Source of the DNA: Candidatus Zixiibacteriota bacterium
Lineage (GTDB): Bacteria > Zixibacteria > MSB-5A5 > GN15 > FEB-12
DNA length: 32,106 nt
Direction: 5' to 3'
NCBI GenBank assembly: GCA_028715215.1
Contig: JAQUSF010000027.1
Span: forward strand, 1-32,106
Shown: positions 23,372 to 31,577 of the stretch, piece by piece
How the letters are laid out: the number at the start of each line of letters is the position of its first letter
Numbering within the stretch: the stretch's first letter is position 1
Program-made: the position numbers and the translations under genes
The notes under the pieces: model-generated
Seen by the model: only the letters and a program-made list of their open reading frames with translations
Databases searched by the model: none
What the model was told of the DNA's origin: nothing

Positions 23372-25558
23372 TTAGAAGAGTGACAGAACCACCTGAGGAA
23401 TCTGGTTGGACTGGGCCAGCATAGCCATACCCGTCTGAACCAGAATCTGGTTCTTGGTGAATTCGGACATCTCTTCAGCCATATCCGTATCGCGAATCAT
23501 GGACTCCGAAGAGGTCAGGTTCTGTGACGCAATCCGGAGGTTTCTCAGGTTGGATTCCAGAGTATTCTTCTGGAAGCTACCGAGAGTACCGCGGGTGGTG
23601 GACACCTCGGTAATGGCGTTGTCGATAATCGACTGGGCATCCTGGGCACCCTGAACGGTGGTAACATCAATATCGGCCAGGGAACGGAACATGTTACCCG
23701 GCAGACTCTGACCGAGGGTCGAGGCCGACATGTTACGGATACCGATTTTCGCCGTTTGACCGACATTGGCGCCTATCTGAAAGACCAGCGACTGGTCAAT
23801 ATTATTAATGGTTTCAGAACCACCCAGAGCGGTCAGGTCATAGTTGATAATAAGCGACTCGGAACGGTCGGCATTATAAACGGTGGTGTCAAGACCGGCG
23901 GTAATGGAAGTCGCCGGACCGCCATCTAAACGCACGTCAAACTTGGCCGCTTTGACATCAAGAAGCAGGTTGCCAAGGTTGAGACCGTTAAGAGCCGTAT
24001 CAACCTTAATACTGACGGAACCACGACCGGATGTTCCAACCGCCTTATTATATAAGGTGACGACGTTATCGGTCGGATTCAAATAGGTGACACTGTTGAT
24101 CGAATTGGTGTAATCATCAAATCTGACGAGAGCGTCGGTACCGGTATTGGCCAGGGTATCTTGTGTCAGGTTCAGAACATGAATCAGGTCGTCGGTGCCG
24201 GTGCTATTAGCCGTCAGCTTGATGGAATATGCCGAACCTTCGTCCTGAGTCGAGAACTGAATCCGGTTGTTATTGACAACTTCGGCCTTGATATCATTAG
24301 TGGTACCGGTAATGGTGCCGAAAGCATTGGCGGTTCTCAAAGCAGTATTGATATCGGACACCAGGGTGCTCAGAGAAGTATAGGTACCGCCGATCGTAGC
24401 CGTGGCGGTTCTGCCGCTGGTCCACTTATCAGTAATAACTTCCATCTGCAACAGGTTGGTGGAGACACCGCGGCTGGAGGTACCGGAGGTGAAATTGAAC
24501 AATGAAGAACTGGCATCGGTGCTGACGGATTCCACCTGGAAGGAGTACTGACCACCGGCGTTAGCGGCGGAAATCCACAGCGAGCTGGCATCGGCGTTAC
24601 TGCCGGTGACAGTCAGTTTACCAGCTAGAGCCGCGTTCTGATTGATGGCGGTCTGCAACTTAGAAGCGACTTCGTCAGCCTGGTCACCTTCCTCAACAGT
24701 TATCTGCAGGGTCTGGTTACCGGTCGGGGTTTCGCCGTTTTCCTGATAGTTCAGAACAAAAGTGTAGGTTCCGGTTTCGCCGTCGGCGGCATGAGCGGAA
24801 TCGAACGCCGCCGCGGAAAGAATCTGAGCCGCGGCCGAAGTCGTGGCCAGCGTCAAACCGTTACCGAAAGCATCGGTCAGGCTGATGGTACCGGAGGTCT
24901 TCTTGGCAACATCGGAAGCCTGGACGACATCGATAGTGTGAATCCTCTCTTGAAGATTGTACGGGTCACCATCGGTATTGTTCAAACTGATACCCAGCGA
25001 GGTGGTGTTAAGGGTAGCGGTCGAATCGGCGGTCTTGGTCGCCGAGATTGAGTGCATACCGGTATTAAGGTTTGAGGTCTTGATATTCAAACCGGAATTG
25101 CCGGCGGTGGTGATGGTGGCAATGTTATCCTTGGTACCATCAAGAATTTTCTTCGTCCCGAACTGGGTGTTGGCCGCAATACGGTCGATAGTCTTGATAG
25201 CATTGCTGATTTCTGCCTGGTCGGCAGCCAGCTGGTCGGTGTCGTTGAAACCCTCGTTGGCGGCGTGAATAGCCAGCTCTCTCATGGAAATCAACAGGTT
25301 GTTAATTTCGGTGAGGGCTCCCTCAGCCGTCTGGATCATAGTAATGGATCCTTCCGAGTTCTGGATAGCGCGGTTGAGACCCGCAATCTGAGAACGGAAC
25401 TGTTCCGATATCATCAGACCCGCCGGGTCGTCAGCAGCAGCGTTAATCCGGAAACCGGACGACAGTTTCTGCATTGATTTGTTCAATGAGTCCGTCGTCA
25501 GTTTCAAATTACGGTTAGCGTTAAGCGCCGCAAGATTGTGGTTAATGCGAAGTGACAT
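23372..25558 (-). CDS. fliC: Flagellin, large form
   Basis: A 728-aa flagellin. The conserved N-terminal D0/D1 (1 to about 140) reads MSLRINHNLAALNANRNL, then LSSGFRINAAADDPAGL. The C-terminal D1/D0 (from about 620) includes GTLGSFQKNTLESNLRNL and ends ILVQTGMAMLAQSNQIPQ. Between them is a Thr/Ser/Asn-rich hypervariable region of about 480 residues, which would form outer D2/D3-like domains and offers many possible O-glycosylation sites. AAGGAGG lies nine bases before the ATG. A sigma-28 promoter and a long leader lie upstream. A TPR-glycosyltransferase gene precedes it and fliD-fliS follow. Only one flagellin gene is visible in this window. Confidence 0.97.
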   Translation of the reverse strand: MSLRINHNLAALNANRNLKLTTDSLNKSMQKLSSGFRINAAADDPAGLMISEQFRSQIAGLNRAIQNSEGSITMIQTAEGALTEINNLLISMRELAIHAANEGFNDTDQLAADQAEISNAIKTIDRIAANTQFGTKKILDGTKDNIATITTAGNSGLNIKTSNLNTGMHSISATKTADSTATLNTTSLGISLNNTDGDPYNLQERIHTIDVVQASDVAKKTSGTISLTDAFGNGLTLATTSAAAQILSAAAFDSAHAADGETGTYTFVLNYQENGETPTGNQTLQITVEEGDQADEVASKLQTAINQNAALAGKLTVTGSNADASSLWISAANAGGQYSFQVESVSTDASSSLFNFTSGTSSRGVSTNLLQMEVITDKWTSGRTATATIGGTYTSLSTLVSDINTALRTANAFGTITGTTNDIKAEVVNNNRIQFSTQDEGSAYSIKLTANSTGTDDLIHVLNLTQDTLANTGTDALVRFDDYTNSINSVTYLNPTDNVVTLYNKAVGTSGRGSVSIKVDTALNGLNLGNLLLDVKAAKFDVRLDGGPATSITAGLDTTVYNADRSESLIINYDLTALGGSETINNIDQSLVFQIGANVGQTAKIGIRNMSASTLGQSLPGNMFRSLADIDVTTVQGAQDAQSIIDNAITEVSTTRGTLGSFQKNTLESNLRNLRIASQNLTSSESMIRDTDMAEEMSEFTKNQILVQTGMAMLAQSNQIPQVVLSLF

Positions 25559-25625
25559 TCGTCAAATCCTCCTTGAATTTGATTTTATGTTTCCTTACCT
25601 TTTTCTTCAACTTGATCATATTCAT
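25542..25625 (-). CDS. Possible 27-aa upstream ORF overlapping the flagellin start
   Basis: ATG 25625 is preceded by AGGAAG with suitable spacing and opens a 27-codon, Lys-rich frame. The frame passes through the fliC ribosome binding site and ends inside the first codons of fliC in another frame. Such an ORF could couple or limit flagellin translation. It has no recognisable homology and lies in an AT-rich leader where short frames arise by chance. Confidence 0.25.
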   Translation of the reverse strand: MNMIKLKKKVRKHKIKFKEDLTNVTSH

Positions 25626-25738
25626 GTCACTTCCTATGTTAAAACAATCAGTGTGCCGTCTCCAATTCGCACTTTTTACCCTCGATAAACTGTAGACCTC
25701 CTTGAATTAGAAATGCCAACTTTATTTTAAATTTATAT
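25559..25738 (-). promoter_or_regulatory. Long fliC 5' leader with six GGA motifs (candidate CsrA target)
   Basis: From the expected sigma-28 start near 25738 to the fliC ATG there are about 180 nt. GGA motifs lie at 25701-25699, 25663-25661, 25634-25632, 25594-25592, 25572-25570 and 25569-25567; the last two form the fliC Shine-Dalgarno. The string AATTCAAGGAGG occurs twice, once at the start of the leader and once at the ribosome binding site. CsrA binds GGA-containing sites, and in B. subtilis it represses hag at such sites with FliW as antagonist. Both csrA and fliW are in this cluster. Confidence 0.6.
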
Positions 25739-25745
25739 ACTTAGT

Positions 25746-25772
25746 TAATCGGCAAAACGATAACTATCTTAA
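25746..25772 (-). promoter_or_regulatory. Sigma-28 (FliA/SigD) promoter of fliC
   Basis: On the minus strand TTAA (25772-25769) and GCCGATTA (25753-25746) are separated by exactly 15 nt, matching the sigma-28 pattern TAAA-N15-GCCGATAA closely. It lies in the gap between the glycosyltransferase gene and fliC, as expected for a late flagellar promoter, and agrees with a flgM-like gene in the same cluster. Confidence 0.82.
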
Positions 25773-25835
25773 CAGGCCATATTAAAAATCCCCCCTGTGC
25801 TCAGCGATTCTGACAGCCCCTCCCGACGCCTGTTT

Positions 25836-28544
25836 TCAGACTTTTTCTTCAATTTTTGTAAAATTGTCAAGCCGCTGGCGGGCAGGTTTAAAATCAGGCT
25901 CAATCTGCAAAACTCTGCGATAACCCATTATAGCCGAATCCCTATGTCCCATATTGAGATAACATTCCGAAAGGTTAAACATCGCCAGGGAATCATAAGG
26001 TTTGAAACCAAGAAATTTCTCATAATAACCGATAGCTTTTTGGTACTGGCCTATTTTACTGTACAGGTCACCAATAATATGAAAAATTTCATACTGGTCC
26101 GGACAGAGCTGAAGATATTTTTCGAAGTCTGCGATAGCTTCTTTGGACTTATTTAACCGCGCTCTGGTCAAACCCCGGTTCCGATAGGCAACCGTATATC
26201 CGGCTTCAAGTTCCAGCGTTCGAATATAATACTCTTCGGCTTCCCTGAAAAAACCTAACTTATAATAACAATTACCCAAATCATTTAATATTTCTGCTGT
26301 TTCTCTATTTTGCTTTAGTACCTGCTTATATAATTTAATGGCTTCTTCAAAACGACCTGTTTTGAGATAAGTCCCGGCTATCCTTTTTTCAATATTTTCA
26401 GCCGGGTTTCCCACCAGCCGGGCTTTTTTGAACAGTTCCAGGGCTTCTTCTTCACGACCGGTTTCGAGGCAAAATTCACCGTACCGACTCAATGTAACCG
26501 GGTCATCAGGAGCAATTTTCATAGCCTGTTGATAATAATTTTCAGCCTGCGGGTAGTTTTTTTGAATATTGTATATATAACCCAGACCCTGAGCGGCTTC
26601 CCTGGAGACATTGGGCGTAGCCATCTGTCTGAGAAAATATTTCTCCGCTTCAAGAAAGTTGTTGTCTCTTAAATAAATTTTCCCCACCAGAGTATTGGCT
26701 TCGAGAAAATCGGGATTTACTTTGAGGGTTTCCAGATAATATTTTCGGGCTTCATTATAATCATTCTGCATTTCGGCCAGTAAACCCAGGCTGTAATAAG
26801 CATTAGCCCGGCTGTCGGGATGAATGAGAATTATGGATTCGGTCTCGCGGGAAGCATCGAAAACCGCCTGGGTCTTCAAATAATTGAGATAAGCTTCCTT
26901 AGCCTCTGACAATTGCCGCTCCTGGGAATGAATATGCCCCAGAAGGAGCAACGGGTCGAGGTAATCCGGTTTGATGTCCAGGGCGCGCCGGCAATAATCC
27001 AGAGCTCGTTTATAATCTTCGATGTAAAAATTAGTCCAGGCCAGCTGGTCAAGACACATCAGGTGTATATGTCTTTCTTTGAGATTAGCCGGGTCGGTCA
27101 GCTCCACCGCGCGAGCCGCCCACTTTAAAACCAGAGGGGCATGTTCTACCTTGAAACCATCATAACCGGAACGGTATAGTTGCGCCAGGTTAAAAAGGGT
27201 AAAGGCATTATCGGGGTTTTCCTGGAGTTGTTTTTCCAGCAAAGTTCGTGACCGGGCCATCTTTTTCTGCATTTTTTCCGGCGACAGGTCATAACCGAGG
27301 TGCTGAAGTTTAACACCGGCTTTAATAATAGGTATATCGGGAGGGAGTTTCAGCTGGTTATGTACAATACCTTCATAACGCAGGTTCAAATCTCTGTGGA
27401 AAAGTCTTTCCGAGGGCAAAAAAGTGACCGACTGATTCTTATCGCGATAAACATTATATACATTGATGGCTATTATAGAGGAATTACCGTGGCTTAAAAG
27501 GCGCAGTAATTGAGGTACATCCTCCTGACAGATGCGTTCATCGGCATCAATGATGAAAATCCAGTCACCGGTTGCCTGCTCAATCGAATAATTCCGATGT
27601 TTAGAAAAGTTACCTTCCCAGGGCTGGTGAAATATCCGGGCCCCATAAGACCGGGCGATTTCCATCGTTCGGTCAGTAGAGCCGGTGTCCACCACGATAA
27701 TCTCGTCCACCCAGTCACGAATTGACTCAAGGCATCCCGGCAGGAGTTCCTCTTCATCCTTAACCATCAGGCAGGCGGAAACCGAAACCCGCTTATCAAA
27801 ACTTTCCATCAGCATACGCAGTTCCTGGACCTGACGGCATTTTTTCATACCCATGCCGACGACTTCCCGGGCCGAAGACATCTTATTCCACTGAACCAGC
27901 ATCTGAGACAGATTTATATAAGGAAGGTGATTACCTCTGTCCGCGGCGATGGCTTCCCTGAAAGCCCGTTCGGCTTCATCAAATTCTTCTTTCTCCCGGA
28001 GAGCCACCCCCAGAAAATTATAAAGCTGGGTGGCGTGAGCTCCGGTAGATGAAAATTCCGGCACTTTAAGTCGTTTACCATTTATTTTTTCTCGCAGAGA
28101 GATATATTTTTGGGCAGCCTGAATCGCATCATCGTACTCGCGCAGAGAAAGTTTCAAAAAGCAAAGCACATAGTAAAAGTCCAGTGAATGGGGATATTCT
28201 TCCAAACCCCGCAGCACGGCTTTTTCCGAATCAACAAAACGTCCCAGGTGGCTGTAACCGATAGCCAGAAGACGATTATAAAGACCGCGCAGATATTTGT
28301 CAGGGAAGGGATAAATTTTTTCCAGGGGTTCGACGGCTTCGATTATTTTGGTCTCCATGCGGTTATCATTATAATAATTACCGAGCGCTAATACCGCCTT
28401 GATATCTTCCGGGTCGCTTCTCACAGCCGCCAGCAACCGGTCCAGACTTGCCGGTGCCTTGTCCCGGCCGGTCCTGGATGACGGTTTTTTTGGGGGACGA
28501 GATGATTTCCCGGCTTTTTGGGATGTTGCTTTTGATTTAGCCAT
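25836..28544 (-). CDS. TPR-GT2-TPR glycosyltransferase, candidate flagellin glycosyltransferase
   Basis: A 902-aa protein from ATG 28544; a TTG two codons earlier is less likely. After a Lys/Ser/Pro-rich tail of about 30 residues come TPR-like helices to about 245. A family-2 glycosyltransferase domain follows at about 252-420: SVSACLMVKDEEELLPGCLE, IIVVDTGSTDRTMEIA with the nucleotide-binding Asp, and FIIDADE as the DxD-type motif. About ten TPRs fill 430-900 (for example EILNDLGNCYYKLGFFREAEE). No signal peptide is seen, so it acts in the cytoplasm. Position directly upstream of fliC inside a flagellar cluster suggests that the TPRs hold flagellin or a chaperone for O-glycosylation. Substrate and donor are inferred. 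Confidence 0.9.
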   Translation of the reverse strand: MAKSKATSQKAGKSSRPPKKPSSRTGRDKAPASLDRLLAAVRSDPEDIKAVLALGNYYNDNRMETKIIEAVEPLEKIYPFPDKYLRGLYNRLLAIGYSHLGRFVDSEKAVLRGLEEYPHSLDFYYVLCFLKLSLREYDDAIQAAQKYISLREKINGKRLKVPEFSSTGAHATQLYNFLGVALREKEEFDEAERAFREAIAADRGNHLPYINLSQMLVQWNKMSSAREVVGMGMKKCRQVQELRMLMESFDKRVSVSACLMVKDEEELLPGCLESIRDWVDEIIVVDTGSTDRTMEIARSYGARIFHQPWEGNFSKHRNYSIEQATGDWIFIIDADERICQEDVPQLLRLLSHGNSSIIAINVYNVYRDKNQSVTFLPSERLFHRDLNLRYEGIVHNQLKLPPDIPIIKAGVKLQHLGYDLSPEKMQKKMARSRTLLEKQLQENPDNAFTLFNLAQLYRSGYDGFKVEHAPLVLKWAARAVELTDPANLKERHIHLMCLDQLAWTNFYIEDYKRALDYCRRALDIKPDYLDPLLLLGHIHSQERQLSEAKEAYLNYLKTQAVFDASRETESIILIHPDSRANAYYSLGLLAEMQNDYNEARKYYLETLKVNPDFLEANTLVGKIYLRDNNFLEAEKYFLRQMATPNVSREAAQGLGYIYNIQKNYPQAENYYQQAMKIAPDDPVTLSRYGEFCLETGREEEALELFKKARLVGNPAENIEKRIAGTYLKTGRFEEAIKLYKQVLKQNRETAEILNDLGNCYYKLGFFREAEEYYIRTLELEAGYTVAYRNRGLTRARLNKSKEAIADFEKYLQLCPDQYEIFHIIGDLYSKIGQYQKAIGYYEKFLGFKPYDSLAMFNLSECYLNMGHRDSAIMGYRRVLQIEPDFKPARQRLDNFTKIEEKV

Positions 28545-28567
28545 TACCAACCATTTTTTGTCTCATT

Positions 28568-28669
28568 CTAATCGGGCCGCATCAAGGTGACAGGATTTTC
28601 AAAATCATTTTTATAAAGACAGGGAAAGGCAATTTTGAAACCTACTATCAATGTAAAATCCCATTTCAT
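28568..28669 (-). CDS. Possible 33-aa small protein
   Basis: ATG 28669 follows GGAGAGA at good spacing and opens a 33-codon frame starting MKWDFTLIVGFKIAFPCLY, ending about 24 nt before the glycosyltransferase start. The first half is hydrophobic. It lies in the 199-nt gap between fliW and the glycosyltransferase. No homology is recognised. The ribosome binding site is its only support. Confidence 0.3.
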   Translation of the reverse strand: MKWDFTLIVGFKIAFPCLYKNDFENPVTLMRPD

Positions 28670-28743
28670 AATTCTCTCCGGATGGTTATTCTGCTTTTGG
28701 CATGGTGACATGCTTCAATGGGACCAACCGGACTGTAACAGGG

Positions 28744-29220
28744 TTATACCGGGATAAATTCCTTATTACGGATGATTTTTTCCGGAACCTCTTCCATGGC
28801 TTTCAAAAGAGAATGCCTGACTTTGTAATCCGAGTTTACCAGAATCAATTGTTTGGCCAGATTATTCTCGGTATTGATCAGAATCGGTCCCTGCAGATTG
28901 GCGGTTATCAATTCCGGATTTTTATTGAGGGTCACAATAACATAAGTTTCAACCGCATCGACCCTGGCGACTTCCAACTCGGCAATCTCTTTCGGATTTA
29001 TCTCGATGCGATATCCGGGGAAAAAGACAATGGGGTTGACAACCAGGAAAGATATACTCGGTTCCTGAACGGATTGAAACCACAAAAAAGGCATGATTTC
29101 ATCGATTTCAATCAGGCAAAACTCCCTGAGATTTTCAAAACCAAGTATCGGTCTTTCCATGATAATCAGTTTATCCTCGGAAACATCCAGTTCACCCAGT
29201 TTCTGACTTTTAACTAACAT
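28744..29220 (-). CDS. fliW: FliW flagellar assembly factor, CsrA antagonist
   Basis: A 158-aa protein of the usual size. Family features include IIMERPILGFENLREFCLIE, PFLWFQSVQEPSISFLVVNP and AKQLILVNSDYKVRHSLL near the end. FliW binds flagellin or CsrA: when flagellin is secreted, free FliW sequesters CsrA and relieves repression of flagellin translation. AGGAAAGG precedes the ATG. Its co-location with csrA, fliC and a GGA-rich fliC leader makes the full three-partner switch plausible here. Confidence 0.95.
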   Translation of the reverse strand: MLVKSQKLGELDVSEDKLIIMERPILGFENLREFCLIEIDEIMPFLWFQSVQEPSISFLVVNPIVFFPGYRIEINPKEIAELEVARVDAVETYVIVTLNKNPELITANLQGPILINTENNLAKQLILVNSDYKVRHSLLKAMEEVPEKIIRNKEFIPV

Positions 29221-29246
29221 TTACACCTTTCCTTTGCTCTATCCTG

Positions 29247-31181
29247 TCATTTCAAAAAATTTAATAAGCTTGGTTGTATAATTTTGCTGCTGGCAATAAG
29301 GGAAGCCTGGTAATTATTTTCATAAGTAGCCAGGTCCGACACCAGTTTGGTCATGTCGGCATCTTCCACTTCCGAGAGAAGCTTGGTAAAATTCAAATTC
29401 ATATCGACCAGGCGGGAATCAGTGGTTTCCAGCCGGATACTGCGGGCACCGACCACACCACGATATTTCAAAAGATGCTGAATCGAATTATCCAGAGAAC
29501 CCAGAAGAAGACCGGTGCCTTCCTGGTCATCATTTTCAAGGCAGTTAATCAGAACAATCATGGTCCCGAAAATATCGGAGGACCCGAAAATACCCATAGT
29601 CTTGGCTCCCCGCCCGCCATCGACATCCTCAATCGTCAACGTCCGGTTCGGGTCGTTGTTGACGATTTGGATACCCGTCCCGGCTTCATTTATCGAAGCG
29701 GTTATGTTCAGACCGGAAGTGTTGACCGAATCCAGCAGGTCCTGAACGGTATTCAAGGCGGCGCTGCCGAGGTCAAGAATGAAACGCGAGTCGCCCTGCC
29801 AGAAGACGATGCGGTCATTGCCAAGACCGGTGCCGTTATTTAAAGCACTCAAAAGAGAAGTAGCCACCAGTTGAGGATCGATATCATCGCCCGTCCTGGT
29901 TCTGTTAAAGCTACCCAGGAGTCCAAGGTCAGTGGCAGTCGTCCCGGTGGTTTCCTGGATTTCGAACGACATTTCAGGATTGAGGTCACCGCCGATCAAA
30001 GTTGCTCCGACATAACCGGTAATACCCAGATGCGATGCCGTTTGTTCGGCACCCGAGATATTGGATATAGTCAGACCCAGGGGGACTCCGTTAGTATCAT
30101 TTATAATGAACCCGGTTCCGGCCGGATTAATAGCCATTGTAACATTATTGACTCCGGCGGCCGTCAACTGACTGTTGAATGCGGTGATGACATCACCGAC
30201 ATTGTTGGCGGTGGAGAGGTCAATTTCCACATTGATGGCCGCTCCATCGGAAACCATAATCTTACCCGGTACCAGGTCCACCCCGTTGCCGTCGTTCAGC
30301 CGGTCGAGGTGGGTATCCACAGATATTAACCCGTTGGGAACGGACCGAAGTACAATATTGTTGCCTTCATCGCCCAGTTGAGCCGTCAGGTTGGTAATCG
30401 GCGGTGCACCCGCGGCCAGGGTGGTATTAATACGATTCAGCAGTTCGCCTATGGTCGTGACCGGCGGGGCGGCATTCAAATCCACCGTCACGGAAATATT
30501 CAGATTTTTATCGGTAACCGTGAAGGAACCGGCGTTCATATCGACACCGCTGCCTCCGTTAAGGTCGGTCAGGAGCGTGTCGCCGGAGAGCTTTACATTC
30601 AGGTCGGCCTTTTCACCCGGAACAGCCAGTTGTTTGAAAAATGTTTCCGAACCATCAAGGTTGACCTGCATCCGCAGCGACGACTCGATTTCGAACTCCA
30701 TCTTCCCCTGGTCGCCGTTGTAAATCACCCCGTTGGGCGTCACCGTTAACGGCTTGACCTTGGTGCGATAACCGGAAAAAATATACCGTCCTTCAAGCTG
30801 GTTATTCCCCATCTGGACCATCTGTTCGAAAAGAGAGCGGACTTCGCTGGCCGAAGCCATCCGGGCACTTTCGTCATAGGTGCCGTTGGACATGGAGACG
30901 GCAATTTCTTTCGCTGTTGAAACGAAATTGGCCGTATCATTGAGGATAGTGTCGTAGGTCGAGGTCCAGTTAAGGCCCTGGCTGACATTACTTCGATACT
31001 GGGTTATCTTTGAAAGTTCCGTGCGGTAATTTAAATCCCGCAAAGCCCCGGTCGGGTCATCGGAAGGCTTATTAATCCGGCGCCCCGAGGACATATCGGT
31101 CTGAAGCTGATAGAACCGGGTAATCGACCTTTGCAGGTTGAAGATAACCCGGTCGGTAATCATACCATTGGTTACGCGCAT
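29247..31181 (-). CDS. flgL: FlgL hook-filament junction protein (HAP3), enlarged
   Basis: A 644-aa protein, about twice the size of enteric FlgL. The N-terminal flagellin-like domain opens MRVTNGMITDRVIFNLQRSI, then MSSGRRINKPSDDPTGALRD, and continues to QLEGRYIFSGY (128-138). The C-terminal helix ends with MTKLVSDLATYENNYQASLI. In between lie three related blocks at about 203-280, 292-385 and 441-532. Each has the order 'GxGVD/GTGLG', beta strands, a TIGELLNRIN-type helix and 'GTGIQI/GTGFII'-type strands, resembling Flagellin_IN repeats. It follows csrA by 15 nt. Identification is secure; the repeat assignment is from reading, not a profile search. Confidence 0.95.
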   Translation of the reverse strand: MRVTNGMITDRVIFNLQRSITRFYQLQTDMSSGRRINKPSDDPTGALRDLNYRTELSKITQYRSNVSQGLNWTSTYDTILNDTANFVSTAKEIAVSMSNGTYDESARMASASEVRSLFEQMVQMGNNQLEGRYIFSGYRTKVKPLTVTPNGVIYNGDQGKMEFEIESSLRMQVNLDGSETFFKQLAVPGEKADLNVKLSGDTLLTDLNGGSGVDMNAGSFTVTDKNLNISVTVDLNAAPPVTTIGELLNRINTTLAAGAPPITNLTAQLGDEGNNIVLRSVPNGLISVDTHLDRLNDGNGVDLVPGKIMVSDGAAINVEIDLSTANNVGDVITAFNSQLTAAGVNNVTMAINPAGTGFIINDTNGVPLGLTISNISGAEQTASHLGITGYVGATLIGGDLNPEMSFEIQETTGTTATDLGLLGSFNRTRTGDDIDPQLVATSLLSALNNGTGLGNDRIVFWQGDSRFILDLGSAALNTVQDLLDSVNTSGLNITASINEAGTGIQIVNNDPNRTLTIEDVDGGRGAKTMGIFGSSDIFGTMIVLINCLENDDQEGTGLLLGSLDNSIQHLLKYRGVVGARSIRLETTDSRLVDMNLNFTKLLSEVEDADMTKLVSDLATYENNYQASLIASSKIIQPSLLNFLK

Positions 31182-31196
31182 AACGAACAGCTCTCT

Positions 31197-31535
31197 TTAT
31201 TCAATTTGTTCATCCTTGCCGCCGACATGGTCATTTTTCTTTTTTTTCGGCGGTGTTTCTTTGTAATCGACTACCGGGCTTTTCCCTTCGGGACTGCTGC
31301 TTTTGATTTTCCCTTTAATCAGGTTAACCACTCCCAGTAAATCTTCCTTGATATTTTTAGACGCTTTACGGTTTTCCGCCTGAATTTTGACATAAATTTC
31401 TTCGCGGTGCACCACGACCTTCATCGGCGCTTCTATTCCCAGCCTTACCTGCCGTCCTCTTATCCCCAGCACCGAGACCTTGATATCATCACCAATGGTG
31501 ATGGATTCCCCCAACTTCCTTGTTAATATCAGCAA
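31197..31535 (-). CDS. csrA: CsrA carbon storage/translation regulator with long C-terminal extension
   Basis: A 112-aa protein; the first about 60 residues are canonical CsrA ([20 protein letters not shown], then RRQ-type [12 protein letters not shown] and [12 protein letters not shown]). Residues about 61-112 are an added charged, low-complexity tail rich in Lys, Ser and Asp, not seen in ordinary 60-75-aa CsrA. The start is TTG 31535, five bases after AAGGAGG. CsrA is a homodimeric RNA-binding repressor of GGA-containing leaders; the fliC leader is the obvious nearby target. The gene sits between flgK and flgL. Confidence 0.93.
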   Translation of the reverse strand: MLILTRKLGESITIGDDIKVSVLGIRGRQVRLGIEAPMKVVVHREEIYVKIQAENRKASKNIKEDLLGVVNLIKGKIKSSSPEGKSPVVDYKETPPKKKKNDHVGGKDEQIE

Positions 31536-31577
31536 ATCACCCTCCTTGGGTATTTATTTATATTAACCGTTAATCAG

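Noticed and set aside
25645-25662. Sigma-54-like promoter CGGCACA-N4-TTGTT in the fliC leader (minus strand)
   Set aside because: The -12 element has GT instead of the nearly invariant GC, and a much better sigma-28 promoter lies about 90 bases upstream.
28568-28600. Sigma-28 -10-like CCCGATTA before the TPR-GT2 gene
   Set aside because: No acceptable -35 at 15 nt upstream, and the match lies at the end of a small open frame.
29586-30575. Tandem DNA repeat in flgL
   Set aside because: The internal similarity is at the protein-fold level only; the nucleotide sequence shows no near-identical repeats.
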